A DNA stretch of 64,000 nt from the NCBI GenBank assembly GCA_022835495.1, contig BQOK01000001.1:1674001-1738000 (forward strand), written 5' to 3'. Source of the stretch: Oscillospiraceae bacterium. Lineage in GTDB: Bacteria > Bacillota > Clostridia > Oscillospirales > Ruminococcaceae. The notes beneath the pieces are model-generated. The model was not told the DNA's origin and did no database searches. It was given only the letters and a program-made list of their open reading frames with translations. A program made the translations under genes and the position numbers. How positions within the stretch are numbered: position 1 is the first letter of the stretch; the number at the start of each line of letters is the position of its first letter. Positions 14,714 to 23,121 of the stretch are shown piece after piece.

Positions 14714-15478
14714 ATGGATTACAGTTTTAACGTTCAGGTCGCAAAGCGGTATGGGGTGGAGGAAGCGGTCTTCCTCCACAACCTGTACTGGTGGATTTTC
14801 AAAAACGAGGCCAATGGCCGCCATTATCACGAGGGCAAGACCTGGACCTACAACAGCCAGGCGGCGTTTGCAAAGCTCTTTCCTTTCTGGTCCAGGTATC
14901 AGGTGCAGCGCATCATAAAAAAGCTCCAGGCGAACGGCGCCCTGCTGGTCGGGAACTTCAACCCCGACCAGCGGGACCGCACAAACTGGTATGCATTGTC
15001 CGACGACGTCCTGGAAATCTACGGCGAAACATCGAACATGCAAGATGCGAAATCGCAACATGAATGGCGCGAAATCACACCACCATTACCAGATATAAAC
15101 ACAGATAGTAAACAGTCTTGTAGTGGTTCTTACGCGCGCGAGGAGTTGGCCGAGATCGCAGCGAGCTACGAGCAGAACATCGGCGGGCCTATTCCCCGGG
15201 CGGCATTTGACGAGGCCGCCGCTTTTGTGGAGGACGGCTTGCCCCCGCAGCTTGTGTGCCGGGCCATCCAGGAGGCAGCGGTACAGGGCAAGCGCTCCTG
15301 GAGCTATGCGCGGGCAATCCTGCGCCGCTGCAAGCAGGAGGGCATCGACAGTGTGGCGGCCTTTGAGCATAGCCTGCGCCGCAACGCTCCCAGGGCCGCA
15401 GCGTCCCCAGCCGCGCAGGAATCCTTTGAGGCCCGCATGGCCCGGCTGGCGGACGAAATGACGGGAGGTACACCATGA
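14714..15478 (+). CDS. Phage replisome organizer (replication initiation) protein
   Basis: 254 residues. The N-terminal 110 are the winged-helix region of phage replisome organizers (FNVQVAKRYGVEEAVFLHNLYWW, abbreviated VAKRYGVEEAVFLHNLYWW; TYNSQAAFAKLFPFWS; QRIIKKLQANG). A Ser-rich linker and a DnaD-like C-terminal helical part follow (AIQEAAVQGKRSWSYARAIL). It marks the phage origin and hands DNA to the helicase loader. ATG follows TAAGGAGG. Confidence 0.85.
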   Translation: MDYSFNVQVAKRYGVEEAVFLHNLYWWIFKNEANGRHYHEGKTWTYNSQAAFAKLFPFWSRYQVQRIIKKLQANGALLVGNFNPDQRDRTNWYALSDDVLEIYGETSNMQDAKSQHEWREITPPLPDINTDSKQSCSGSYAREELAEIAASYEQNIGGPIPRAAFDEAAAFVEDGLPPQLVCRAIQEAAVQGKRSWSYARAILRRCKQEGIDSVAAFEHSLRRNAPRAAASPAAQESFEARMARLADEMTGGTP

Positions 15479-16047
15479 CCGTGCAGGAAGTGAGCAAGCT
15501 CATTGTGATCAACCGCACCAGCTATCCGCACTTGTACAAGGGATATACGGACGCGGACTTGCAGGCTCTGGTGGCAAACTGGGCGGCCCAGCTCAAAGAC
15601 GTCCCGGCCGAGCTGGGGCTGCAAGCGTTTTTGCTGGCCCAGCGCAAGGCGGGCAGCTGGCCGGTAAGCATCGGGCAGATGTTCGAGGCGCTGGAAGAGA
15701 TCACCGCGCAGAGCCGGCCACATGCCGGAGCCCTCTGGCACGCCTGCCTCAAGGCAGCCCACGCCTCCTACGAAAACTACGGCTGCTACAACTTCACCGC
15801 CCGCCTCCCGGACGGGCGCACCCAGGGCCAGGCGGCCCGGGACAGAAACGAGGCGCTGTGGTCGTCGCTGCCGCCGGAAATACGGGACTGGGCGGGCGGA
15901 ATCTCAACCCTGATCGACATGGACCGCCGCAGCACCGCTGAGCTGGAGCAGTATGTGCGGCCCGGATTTGAGCGGGCTGTGGCCCAGGCGCGGCACACCG
16001 ACGTTATGGCGCTGCCCGCGTCGGATTATCAAAAATTGAAGGAGTGA
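15475..16047 (+). CDS. Phage helicase-loader/inhibitor-like protein (G39P type)
   Basis: 190 residues, coupled by an ATGA overlap. N-terminal helical region MTVQEVSKLIVINRTSYP... with WAAQLKDVPAELGLQAFL resembles the SPP1 G39P fold that loads the replicative helicase; the host helicase would be recruited since no DnaB-like gene is seen. Assignment from position and helix pattern. Confidence 0.6.
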   Translation: MTVQEVSKLIVINRTSYPHLYKGYTDADLQALVANWAAQLKDVPAELGLQAFLLAQRKAGSWPVSIGQMFEALEEITAQSRPHAGALWHACLKAAHASYENYGCYNFTARLPDGRTQGQAARDRNEALWSSLPPEIRDWAGGISTLIDMDRRSTAELEQYVRPGFERAVAQARHTDVMALPASDYQKLKE

Positions 16048-16052
16048 AAGGT

Positions 16053-16568
16053 ATGGAACGTACCGTATTTGCCATAGACCCAGGGCCCGTAGAGAGTGGC
16101 TTTGTGCAGGTCGCCTATGAGGGGAAGGCGGTGAAGCGTGTGTGCGGACAAGGCAAGCATAAAAATCAGGAAATTTTGGATTTTTTGCTCTCGCATTATC
16201 GCTACCCAGGGTTCAATTTCGCCATAGAGATGATCGCCAGCTACGGCATGGCGGTAGGACGCGAAGTGTTTGAAACCTGTGTGTGGATCGGCCGTTTTTT
16301 AGAGGCGGTGGGAATCCCCCAGGCCATCGCCGCCAGGCATCTTGTTTATCGCCTTGAAGAAAAGCAGACGCTTTGCCACAGCACAAAGGCCAAAGACAGC
16401 AACATCATCCAGGCGCTGGTGGACAAGTATGCGCCCGGGCAGCCGAACCACGGCAAGGGCACCAAGAAAAACCCTGGCTTTTTCTACGGGTTCTCGCGGG
16501 ACGCGTGGCAGGCAATGGCGGTGGCGGTAACATGGCTCGAACGGGAGGGCGAAGATGTTGTCGGATGA
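16053..16568 (+). CDS. Phage RuvC-like Holliday-junction nuclease
   Basis: 171 residues with an RNase H-like core: VFAIDPGPVESG (first Asp), FAIEMIASYGMAVG (Glu), and GFSRDAWQAMAVA (late Asp). Characteristic of the RuvC/RusA-replacing resolvases of Firmicute phages. ATG 16053 is 8 bases after GGAG; an in-frame GTG at 16044 lies inside the ribosome binding site. Confidence 0.75.
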   Translation: MERTVFAIDPGPVESGFVQVAYEGKAVKRVCGQGKHKNQEILDFLLSHYRYPGFNFAIEMIASYGMAVGREVFETCVWIGRFLEAVGIPQAIAARHLVYRLEEKQTLCHSTKAKDSNIIQALVDKYAPGQPNHGKGTKKNPGFFYGFSRDAWQAMAVAVTWLEREGEDVVG

Positions 16569-16776
16569 AGAGCGCCGGGCCGCCGCAATCTACGAAGCCT
16601 CCGGCGACTTGTACAAGGCCGCCGAGGCGAGCGGGTTATCCCCGGCAGAGGTGATTCACGCGATCGGCACAGCACGGCGGCTGTCCCGCGAGGCCGCTCC
16701 GGTGAAAAAATGTGAAACATGCCCGTGGCGCAGGGAAGGCTTGGAGCACTGTGTCCTCCCGCGCTGTATGCTTTGA
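16555..16776 (+). CDS. Small phage Cys-rich protein
   Basis: 73 residues: an N-terminal helix-turn-helix-like part (AAIYEASGDLYKAAEASGLS) and a C-terminal CETCPWR...CVLPRC metal-site-like cluster. Overlaps the resolvase gene by 14 bases. Function unknown. Confidence 0.6.
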   Translation: MLSDEERRAAAIYEASGDLYKAAEASGLSPAEVIHAIGTARRLSREAAPVKKCETCPWRREGLEHCVLPRCML

Positions 16777-16794
16777 ACCACGAAAGGATAAGCA

Positions 16795-17190
16795 ATGGAT
16801 ATTCGAGAAATTTCTGAACAAGTAGAACGCCGGTTGAAAAACGAAATGATCGTGTACCGATACAACGCCTACAGCACAAACAGCGTGTATTTCAACTTCG
16901 ACTATGGCGTCGCGTGCAGCCTGCGAATTAGTGACCACACAGGGAAGCGGCATCTGGCCTATCGTTACAACATCGGCTTGGATGTGGAACACCCATACGA
17001 AACGCGCCAGGGCAATTTGGTGCGAAAATTTTGGCCGGCCAACATGACAGAGGATGCGATTGAGGATATCTTGGACGAACGCCGGCAGCGTATGGCACGC
17101 TATCACAATTATGAACAGCTGGTAAGCCGAGCCCGAGAAAAGGCCAAAGTGTCACCGGGATTCTGGCGTCAGGCAAGAGAGGTAACTTGA
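16795..17190 (+). CDS. 131-residue phage hypothetical
   Basis: MDIREISEQVERRLKNEMIV start, with GAAAGGATAAGC upstream. Mixed alpha/beta, no recognised domain. Followed directly by the truncated HTH gene. Confidence 0.6.
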   Translation: MDIREISEQVERRLKNEMIVYRYNAYSTNSVYFNFDYGVACSLRISDHTGKRHLAYRYNIGLDVEHPYETRQGNLVRKFWPANMTEDAIEDILDERRQRMARYHNYEQLVSRAREKAKVSPGFWRQAREVT

Positions 17191-17191
17191 A

Positions 17192-17506
17192 ATGGAAGAA
17201 ACCACAAAGGACTTTTTTGACCAGCAGAAAGAAAAAGATTTGCTGGTTCGCACCGGCCGCACACGGCCTTTGAGCAAGCCCGGCATTCCCACCCAAAAGG
17301 AATGGGAGGCGCAGAACGGCCCCGTCGTCACAAAAGCGCTGCCGACGCTCCCCAGCACTGCGGCCCGGCTCCGCTGGCTGAAAGCGCGCGATGACCTGAC
17401 ACACGAAGAGATGGCACGAAAGACTGGATTTTCCACGTCGACGATCCAACACGTACTCGCTGGGGATATTGTGCGTATGACCACATTGCGGGGCATCGCA
17501 AAAGCC
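17192..17506 (+). pseudogene. Phage HTH gene truncated by IS copy 2
   Basis: About 105 native codons, then the frame runs into IS DNA and ends at 17719. The native part includes an XRE-like helix-turn-helix (LTHEEMARKTGFSTSTIQHVL) just before the break. The remainder of the gene is not found beyond the IS, so it was lost in the deletion. Confidence 0.75.
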
Positions 17507-17584
17507 TGTGCCCTTCCCGGTTTCGTGGACAGTAAAAATGAAGAAAAAACAGAAAGAAACGCAGGATATCTTGTCGTATCACAC

Positions 17585-18409
17585 TCAGGCGGCGGGATGC
17601 TCAGACAAGGCACGCGCAAAGGCATCCGGAGGACGCCAGCCAATAGAGGAATGCGGGCGCACTGGGTTGTAAAAGGTCTCGATATAAGCGAAGACGTCTG
17701 CCATGGCTTGTGCCCTTGAGGCGAAATGGCGCAGATGGACGCACTCGCACTTGAGGCAGCTGAAGAAGTTTTCGGCCACGGCGTTGTCATAGGGATCGCC
17801 CTTGCGGGACATGCTTTGCCGGATGCCGAGGCTGGCGAGACGCTGACGGTAAGCGTAGGCGGCGTATTGGACGCCGCGGTCGGAGTGGAAGATGAGGCCG
17901 GGCAGAGGCTTGCGGCGCCGGACGGCCATGCCGAGGGCGGCGAGAGTGAGATTTGTGTCGATGCGGTCGGAGAAGGCGTAGCCGACGATCTGCTTTGTGC
18001 AAAGGTCTTTCACAACAGCGCAGTAGAGCCAGCCCTCGCCGGTGGGGATATAGGTAATATCGCCGACCCATGCGGTGTCTGGCTTGTCAAAGGAGAAGCG
18101 GCGCGCAAGGAGATTGGGCGCGATGGGGTGCGCGTGTCTTGAGTTGGTCGTGGCTTTGTAGGCACGCCTGCGCGTGGAGGAGATGTTCATCTCGTTCATC
18201 AGGCGGTGGATGCGCTTGCGCGAGCAGGAAAGCTGCGGGCGGATCAGGTGATACAGGCTGTCCAGCCCAAGGGCGGGATAACGCTGGTGCAGGCTCAGCA
18301 GCCGGCGTTTCAGTTCCTGATCCTTCTGCCGGCGCAAAGAGGGTTTGCGGCCCAGCCATTCGTAGTACCCGCTGCGGGAGACCTCCAGCAGTCGGCATAC
18401 AAGTTCCAC
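17585..18409 (-). CDS. IS3-family transposase OrfB (copy 2)
   Basis: Identical in translation to the 274-residue OrfB of copy 1, with the GDITYI, HSDRG and AVAENFF acidic residues intact. Expected to be made as an OrfAB fusion by -1 slippage at the A7 run (18487-18481 on the minus strand). Confidence 0.9.
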   Translation of the reverse strand: MELVCRLLEVSRSGYYEWLGRKPSLRRQKDQELKRRLLSLHQRYPALGLDSLYHLIRPQLSCSRKRIHRLMNEMNISSTRRRAYKATTNSRHAHPIAPNLLARRFSFDKPDTAWVGDITYIPTGEGWLYCAVVKDLCTKQIVGYAFSDRIDTNLTLAALGMAVRRRKPLPGLIFHSDRGVQYAAYAYRQRLASLGIRQSMSRKGDPYDNAVAENFFSCLKCECVHLRHFASRAQAMADVFAYIETFYNPVRPHSSIGWRPPDAFARALSEHPAA

Positions 18410-18453
18410 AGAGGCCCCCGCGCGGGCCGTACGGATGTACCGGTACTTGTCCT

Positions 18454-18774
18454 CTATGGTTTGGAAAGTATGCCGACGGATTTTTTTAGGATGTCAATGA
18501 CCCCGTCTTTCTCTTCAAGCTTCTTGCGCAGTGCTCGAATCTCCGTCTCCAGTTCGCGCAGGCGTCTGGCGTCGCGGTTTTGGCGGTCAGCTTGCCCCGG
18601 CGATGGTGCGCCCGCCGCTTTCAGCCAGCTGCGCAGCGTGTCGATGCAGATGCCGAGTTCCGCGGCCACCTCCCGGCTGGGCCGCCCCTGCTCGGTGACC
18701 ATCCGCACTGCCCCCGCCTTGAAGGCCTCATCGTAACGCGGCGGCGCTGGGTGCTTTCGTTCTTTGGTTGACAT
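18454..18774 (-). CDS. IS3-family transposase OrfA (copy 2)
   Basis: Identical in translation to OrfA of copy 1 (106 residues, HTH plus coiled coil), ending just past the slippery A7 run. Confidence 0.9.
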   Translation of the reverse strand: MSTKERKHPAPPRYDEAFKAGAVRMVTEQGRPSREVAAELGICIDTLRSWLKAAGAPSPGQADRQNRDARRLRELETEIRALRKKLEEKDGVIDILKKSVGILSKP

Positions 18775-18837
18775 TTTTCATTACCCCTTTCCATTATACA
18801 GATTGTTTTTCTGTCCGGCAAATCGGGTATGGGGGCA

Positions 18838-19940
18838 TGGTTGCAAGCGTGGCCCTGGGGGCGGACAGCCAGACGGCGAAAAATCTGTTCGGGGAGAGCG
18901 ACCCAACCCGATTCGGCACCGGGAATATTGGCCTGAGCGCCCTGGTGGACCCGGTGATCCAGCTGGGAAGCGCCGCTGTAAACCATAAGGATATCAGCGA
19001 AGTGGACCTGAAAAACCCTTTGTTGCAACTTCTCCCAAGTTATGGGGGAAAACAGCTGGAACGCGGCGTGCAGGCTGCCCAGGATATGGGGTTCCTTCCC
19101 ACGGGGCCGTTTGGGCTGCCTGTGGGCACAGAAAGAAACGAGGCGCCCGGGAGCTACAACAACCAGGGGAACCTGCGGTTCCCCATCGACACCAGCAACG
19201 GCCTGAATGTGCTGGCGGGATTGACCTGGGGGAGCTACGCCACAAACGAGGGAAAGGAATACCTTGAAAATGGCGGAAAACCCAAAAACGCAAGCTATAC
19301 CGACGCCTACAAAGAAGGGTACAGCACCAGCATTTTGGAGCAGCTTTTCCCGGGCAGCACAAAAGGCGCCGGTAAAGTGACCTATGAGCAAATGACCGGC
19401 GGCGCCGAGGGGGCGGCCGAGGTGGATAACTGGCTGACCGAACTGATGCGCTACCAAGGAAATAAAAATGTGCTGCCCAGCAATTCCACCACCAGCGTGA
19501 CGGTAGAGGGAGAAACCGTAAAGCTGCAGGGATCGCAGGCGCTGGAATTTGCGCAGACAAAACAGGAAACCAGCTATAACATTCTGGAAGCCATGGCCCA
19601 GACGGCGAGCCGCTACGACCAGGGCGTGCAGGAAAAGTATGCCGTGCGGGCCCAGGACTATGCGCATGCAGCGGCGAAAGAAGAAGTGCTGGGAGTAGAG
19701 CCGAAAGAAGGCAGCTGGGTGGAAAAGCTGCAAACCTACAGCGGAGTTGAGGGCGCCGAGCTGAACGACAGACTGGTGAACGCGCTGCTGGGAAGTTCGA
19801 TTGTCGCGGAGGCAACGCCGGATTATTACCCCAACGGCAGCACGATTGCAGGCAGCAGAAAGCGAAAGGCAATGGCCGCATTGCGGGAAGCAGGGTTTGA
19901 CACGAGGACCGCGCTGCAGATGTGGGAGGTGTTTAATTGA
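18838..19940 (+). pseudogene. C-terminal remnant of a large phage protein (large polyvalent/virion type)
   Basis: About 366 codons in frame to the stop at 19940; the frame only starts inside IS sequence, so the native N-terminal part is gone. Segments such as LLPSYGGKQLERGVQA and GSYNNQGNLRFPIDT...GLTWGSYATNEGKEYL match the pattern of the C-terminal region of giant multi-domain phage proteins injected with, or packaged beside, the genome. Ends 70 bases before attR, so this was the last phage gene. Confidence 0.65.
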
Positions 19941-20010
19941 CATAATAGGATTTGCAGACCAAATGCAGACCAGTATTGGATTCTGTGATAATTACAATGT
20001 TTATTGCAGG

Positions 20011-20035
20011 GTTCGACTCTCGCCACTCGGACCAA
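20011..20035. repeat. attR, right 25-bp direct repeat of the prophage
   Basis: Exact copy of 5308-5332 (tRNA-Pro 3' end). The bases before it do not resemble a tRNA, so this is the empty copy. Confidence 0.9.
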
Positions 20036-20065
20036 AACGCCAGCCTTTTACAGGCTGGCGTTTTT
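20034..20065 (+). terminator. Original chromosomal terminator of tRNA-Pro
   Basis: AACGCCAGCC / GGCTGGCGTT stem with a T run, directly after attR. Before integration this would have ended the tRNA transcript. Confidence 0.75.
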
Positions 20066-20410
20066 CGTTGTAGAGCAAAACTACAACCGCTGCACCGAAG
20101 GTGCCAGAGGTCAGCGGCAAGGCCGCCACTCCTATGGTTCCTGGCCTTACTATAGCAAAGGTACAGGAAAAGGTCAAGCCGGGGTGAAACAGGCCCCGGC
20201 GGCGGCCGGAACAAAGGGGTGAGGCGCGCGTTTATGCCGGGCATCCCCCCGCTTTCAGGAAACAAGAAACGTTTTAGCCGCTGAAAATGGAACTTTCCTG
20301 TAAAACTTTGCGCTCCTTGCTTTACATCTGTCCAAATCACGCTATAATACTTTATAACATCGTTTTTGGGCGGCTTACAGGAAAAGTGCCGCGAGAGAAA
20401 GGAAGCTTTG
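20066..20410 (+). promoter_or_regulatory. Intergenic region with promoter for the 551-residue membrane protein
   Basis: I see no gene or RNA in 20066-20320. TTTACA (20321-20326), 16-bp spacer and TATAAT (20343-20348) form a likely promoter; AGAAAGGAAG gives a ribosome binding site for ATG 20411. Confidence 0.6.
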
Positions 20411-22066
20411 ATGAAGAAATGGAAAGGCAAGGCAGTGGCGCTTACCCTGCTGCTGTTTGCGTTGTATGTGCTGTTCAATCACCCCAACCTGAACCCACTC
20501 TACCCCGAGGCGGCGTTCCTTTACTGTGTTCTGATTACGGTGCTGGTGGGCATTTTTACATTGGACAAGCTGGGCCGGGTCGTCACTGAGCCGGGGGCCA
20601 TGCCAGGGGTGCCCGGCGGAGTACATTTTGTGAAAGCGGTAAACGCCAAGCGCTGGCCCGTTGTGCTGGTGGGTGCGGTGTGGGCCGTGTATCTGCTAGT
20701 TTCGGTGGGGTCGTCGTTCATTTTTCAGGTGAACGCGTTCCGCGACCAGATGCCCACCCTGCAGGAACTGGATTTTGCGCAGGATTTTAAGGCGGTGGAC
20801 GCCAGCCAACTGCCCATTGTGGACGAGGCGATGGCCCGCAAGCTGGCGGACAAAAAGCTGGGCGAGCGGCCCAGCCTGGGCAGCCAGGTAGTGCTGGGCG
20901 AGCCCACGCTGCAGCAGGTGGACGGCAAGCTGGTTTGGGCGGTGCCCACCCTGCACTCGGGCGTGTTCAAGTGGCTCACCAACATGGAGGGCACGCCCGG
21001 GTATGTGGTGGTATCGGCCACGAATCCCCAGGATGTGGAGTATGTGGATGGTTACAACCTGAAATACCAGCCGGGGGCGTATCTGTGGCAGAACCTGCTG
21101 TTTTATGCCCGCTTTACCGCCGCGCCCTTTACCGGGCTTACCGATTACAGCTTTGAGCTGGACGATACCGGGCGGCCCTATTGGGTGATCACCACCTACC
21201 AGTATTTGCGGGGCTTCAGCCTGCCGGAGGCGACCGGTGCGATCGTGATGGACTGCGCCACCGGCGAGAGCAGGCGCTACGCCATTGCCGAACTGCCCGA
21301 ATGGGTGGACCGCGTGCAGCCGGAAAACTTTATTATGACCCAGCTGAACAACAAGGGCGAGTTTGTGCATGGCTACCTGAACTTCAGCGATAAGGATAAA
21401 TACCGCACCAGCGAGGGCGACACCCTGATCTACAACAACGGCCACTGCTACCTGTTCACCGGCCTGACCAGCGTGGGCGGCGACCAGAGCGCCATTGGGT
21501 TTGTGATGGTGGACATGGTGACCAAAGAGCCGCACCTTTATCGGATCAGCGGCGCCACGGAAACGGCGGCCCAGCGCTCGGCCGAGGGCAAGGTGCAGCA
21601 ATTTGGATACCAGGCGGCGTTCCCGCTGATTGTGAACCTGAACAGCCGCCCCACCTATTTTATGACCCTGAAGGATGACGAGGGCCTGATTAAGCAGTAT
21701 GCCTATGTTTCGGTGGAGGATTACCAGACCGTGGGCGTGGGCGATACGGTGGCCGAGGCGAGGCTGAGTTATGAAAAAGCGCTGAAGGGCAGCCCCGGCG
21801 GCGCGCAGATCGGCAACGCTAACGCCGAGCTTGCCACGCTCACCGGCACGGTGGCGCGTATTGGCAGCGAGTACGGCACCAGCGGCACCACCTATTATCT
21901 GGTGCTCAGTGAAAAGCCCGAGCTTTTGTTCAGCGTGCAGGGCAGCCTTTCGGACGAACTGGCCCTGACCCGCGAGGGTGACCGGGTGAAGGTGAGCTAC
22001 TACCCCCGCGAGAGCGGCACCCAGGAGCTGACCGAGTTTGACAATTTGCAGTTCACCCAAAATTGA
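20411..22066 (+). CDS. Hypothetical membrane protein with large extracytoplasmic region
   Basis: 551 residues. Three hydrophobic helices lie in the first 110 residues (VALTLLLFALYVLF, FLYCVLITVLVGIF, VVLVGAVWAVYLLVSVGSSF); the remaining 440 residues look like a soluble, beta-rich outer domain (PGYVVVSATNPQDVEYVDGY, and a C-terminal OB-like stretch near LTREGDRVKVSYYP). ATG 20411 is the first Met after the ribosome binding site. No family name can be given; similar proteins occur in related Clostridia. Monocistronic, ended by the terminator at 22091. Confidence 0.8.
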   Translation: MKKWKGKAVALTLLLFALYVLFNHPNLNPLYPEAAFLYCVLITVLVGIFTLDKLGRVVTEPGAMPGVPGGVHFVKAVNAKRWPVVLVGAVWAVYLLVSVGSSFIFQVNAFRDQMPTLQELDFAQDFKAVDASQLPIVDEAMARKLADKKLGERPSLGSQVVLGEPTLQQVDGKLVWAVPTLHSGVFKWLTNMEGTPGYVVVSATNPQDVEYVDGYNLKYQPGAYLWQNLLFYARFTAAPFTGLTDYSFELDDTGRPYWVITTYQYLRGFSLPEATGAIVMDCATGESRRYAIAELPEWVDRVQPENFIMTQLNNKGEFVHGYLNFSDKDKYRTSEGDTLIYNNGHCYLFTGLTSVGGDQSAIGFVMVDMVTKEPHLYRISGATETAAQRSAEGKVQQFGYQAAFPLIVNLNSRPTYFMTLKDDEGLIKQYAYVSVEDYQTVGVGDTVAEARLSYEKALKGSPGGAQIGNANAELATLTGTVARIGSEYGTSGTTYYLVLSEKPELLFSVQGSLSDELALTREGDRVKVSYYPRESGTQELTEFDNLQFTQN

Positions 22067-22090
22067 GCGATCGGCCTGAAAACCGCATTG

Positions 22091-22119
22091 AAGCCGCCCC
22101 CGGCCGGGGGCGGCTTTTC
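22091..22119 (+). terminator. Intrinsic terminator
   Basis: AAGCCGCCCCC / GGGGGCGGCTT stem, loop of 4, then TTTT; 25 bases after the preceding stop. Confidence 0.8.
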
Positions 22120-22217
22120 TCTTGTTTAATATAGAGGCGAAATTTTTCCCGGCCTTATGGTTTCCTTAGAAAAGCGCGGTACACTGGTGCCAGAAAAACA
22201 AAAAGGAGTGTATCGCG

Positions 22218-23099
22218 ATGGAAGAGACATTGCAGCTGCAGCAGACCGAAAGGAAAAAAGGACTTTCGACCGCTGCTTTAAAATGGATCGCTTTGGGCTT
22301 GATGGTGCTGGACCATATCCATTATTTCTTTGGGTTTACAGGCTGGGTGCCGGAGGCGTTCACCATGCTGGGGCGCCTGTCGGCAAACCTGTTCCTGTTT
22401 TGTGTGGTGGAGGGCTTTGCCCACACGCACGACCGCAAACGGTATTTCTTGCGCATCTGGGCCATTGGGGCGGCCATGGGCGCTGTGCTGACGGCGTTTA
22501 TGTTTGTGCCGGCGCTGCAGCGGCCGGATGGATTTTATCCCTACAACGGGGTGCTGCTGAACTTTGTGATCCTGCTGCCCATGCTGCAGGGGGTGGACTG
22601 GCTGCGGCAAAAGCGTTTTGGGCGTGGCCTGGCCGCGCTGCTGCTGCCGCTGGCGTGGCCGGTGCTGATAAGCCTGGGGGCCGGGCTGCTGCCGCTGCCC
22701 GGCGCCGCCAAGCTGGGGCTTACCCTGATGGGGTTCACTGTGCTGCCTATGTGGAACTTTATCAACGACGGCGGCCTGTTTTTCATTTTGACCGGGCTGC
22801 TGCTCTACCTGTGCCGGGGGCACAAGTGGCTTCAGGCGGGAACTTATGTGATTTTTACCATGCTGGTGTGGTTTGTGCGGGTGTGGCTGCAGGTGAGCGC
22901 CATGGGCGAACCCCTTGGCACCATGTTTACCCAATATTATGAATGGTTCAGCGTGTTTTCGGTTTTGTTTATGCTGTGTTATAATGGACAAAAAGGAAAG
23001 GGCGGAAAGATCTCGAAGCATTTTTTCTATGTGTTTTATCCCGCCCATGTTTATATTTTGTATGCCCTGAGCTGGGGGCTGTACCTCATCCTGCAATAA
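22218..23099 (+). CDS. TraX-family membrane protein
   Basis: 293 residues and about eight hydrophobic helices. The family start is clear: LKWIALGLMVLDHIHYFFG, then MLGRLSANLFLFCVVEGFAHTHDRKRYFLR-type segment with RxSFPxF-like core. TraX proteins were named for F-pilin acetylation and many chromosomal homologues are thought to be membrane acyltransferases acting on surface molecules. ATG 22218 follows AAAAAGGAGTG. A two-component system starts 22 bases later and may be cotranscribed. Confidence 0.8.
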   Translation: MEETLQLQQTERKKGLSTAALKWIALGLMVLDHIHYFFGFTGWVPEAFTMLGRLSANLFLFCVVEGFAHTHDRKRYFLRIWAIGAAMGAVLTAFMFVPALQRPDGFYPYNGVLLNFVILLPMLQGVDWLRQKRFGRGLAALLLPLAWPVLISLGAGLLPLPGAAKLGLTLMGFTVLPMWNFINDGGLFFILTGLLLYLCRGHKWLQAGTYVIFTMLVWFVRVWLQVSAMGEPLGTMFTQYYEWFSVFSVLFMLCYNGQKGKGGKISKHFFYVFYPAHVYILYALSWGLYLILQ

Positions 23100-23121
23100 A
23101 GCGAAAAGGAGGAGCGCGGGC

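Larger units (their letters stand above)
17507..18837 (-). mobile_element. IS3-family insertion sequence, copy 2, no target duplication
   Basis: Same 1331-bp element in the same orientation as copy 1, with a constant offset of 5510 bp and no difference seen. Left neighbour bases AGCC and right neighbour bases TGGT do not match, so this copy does not sit in a simple insertion. It joins the replication module to the last third of a large phage gene. Confidence 0.9.
5308..20035. mobile_element. Defective prophage integrated in tRNA-Pro, with two IS3-family copies
   Basis: 14.7 kb between the two 25-bp att repeats. Order: integrase (-), DUF4041/GIY-YIG protein (-), small operator-controlled gene (+), CI-like repressor (-), then a rightward early operon of small genes, ERF annealase, HNH-like protein, SSB, replisome organizer, helicase-loader-like protein, RuvC-like nuclease and a truncated HTH gene. 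After IS copy 2 only the C-terminal part of a large phage protein remains before attR. No terminase, portal, capsid, tail, holin or endolysin gene is present, so it cannot form particles on its own. Confidence 0.9.

Noticed and set aside
17192-17719. A 175-codon gene beginning with an HTH
   Set aside because: Only the first 105 codons are phage sequence; the rest is the IS end read by chance, identical to the end of the frame starting at 11831.
20066-20320. Minus-strand open frame crossing attR (19933-20478)
   Set aside because: It spans the att site and the tRNA fragment, lacks a ribosome binding site and resembles nothing.
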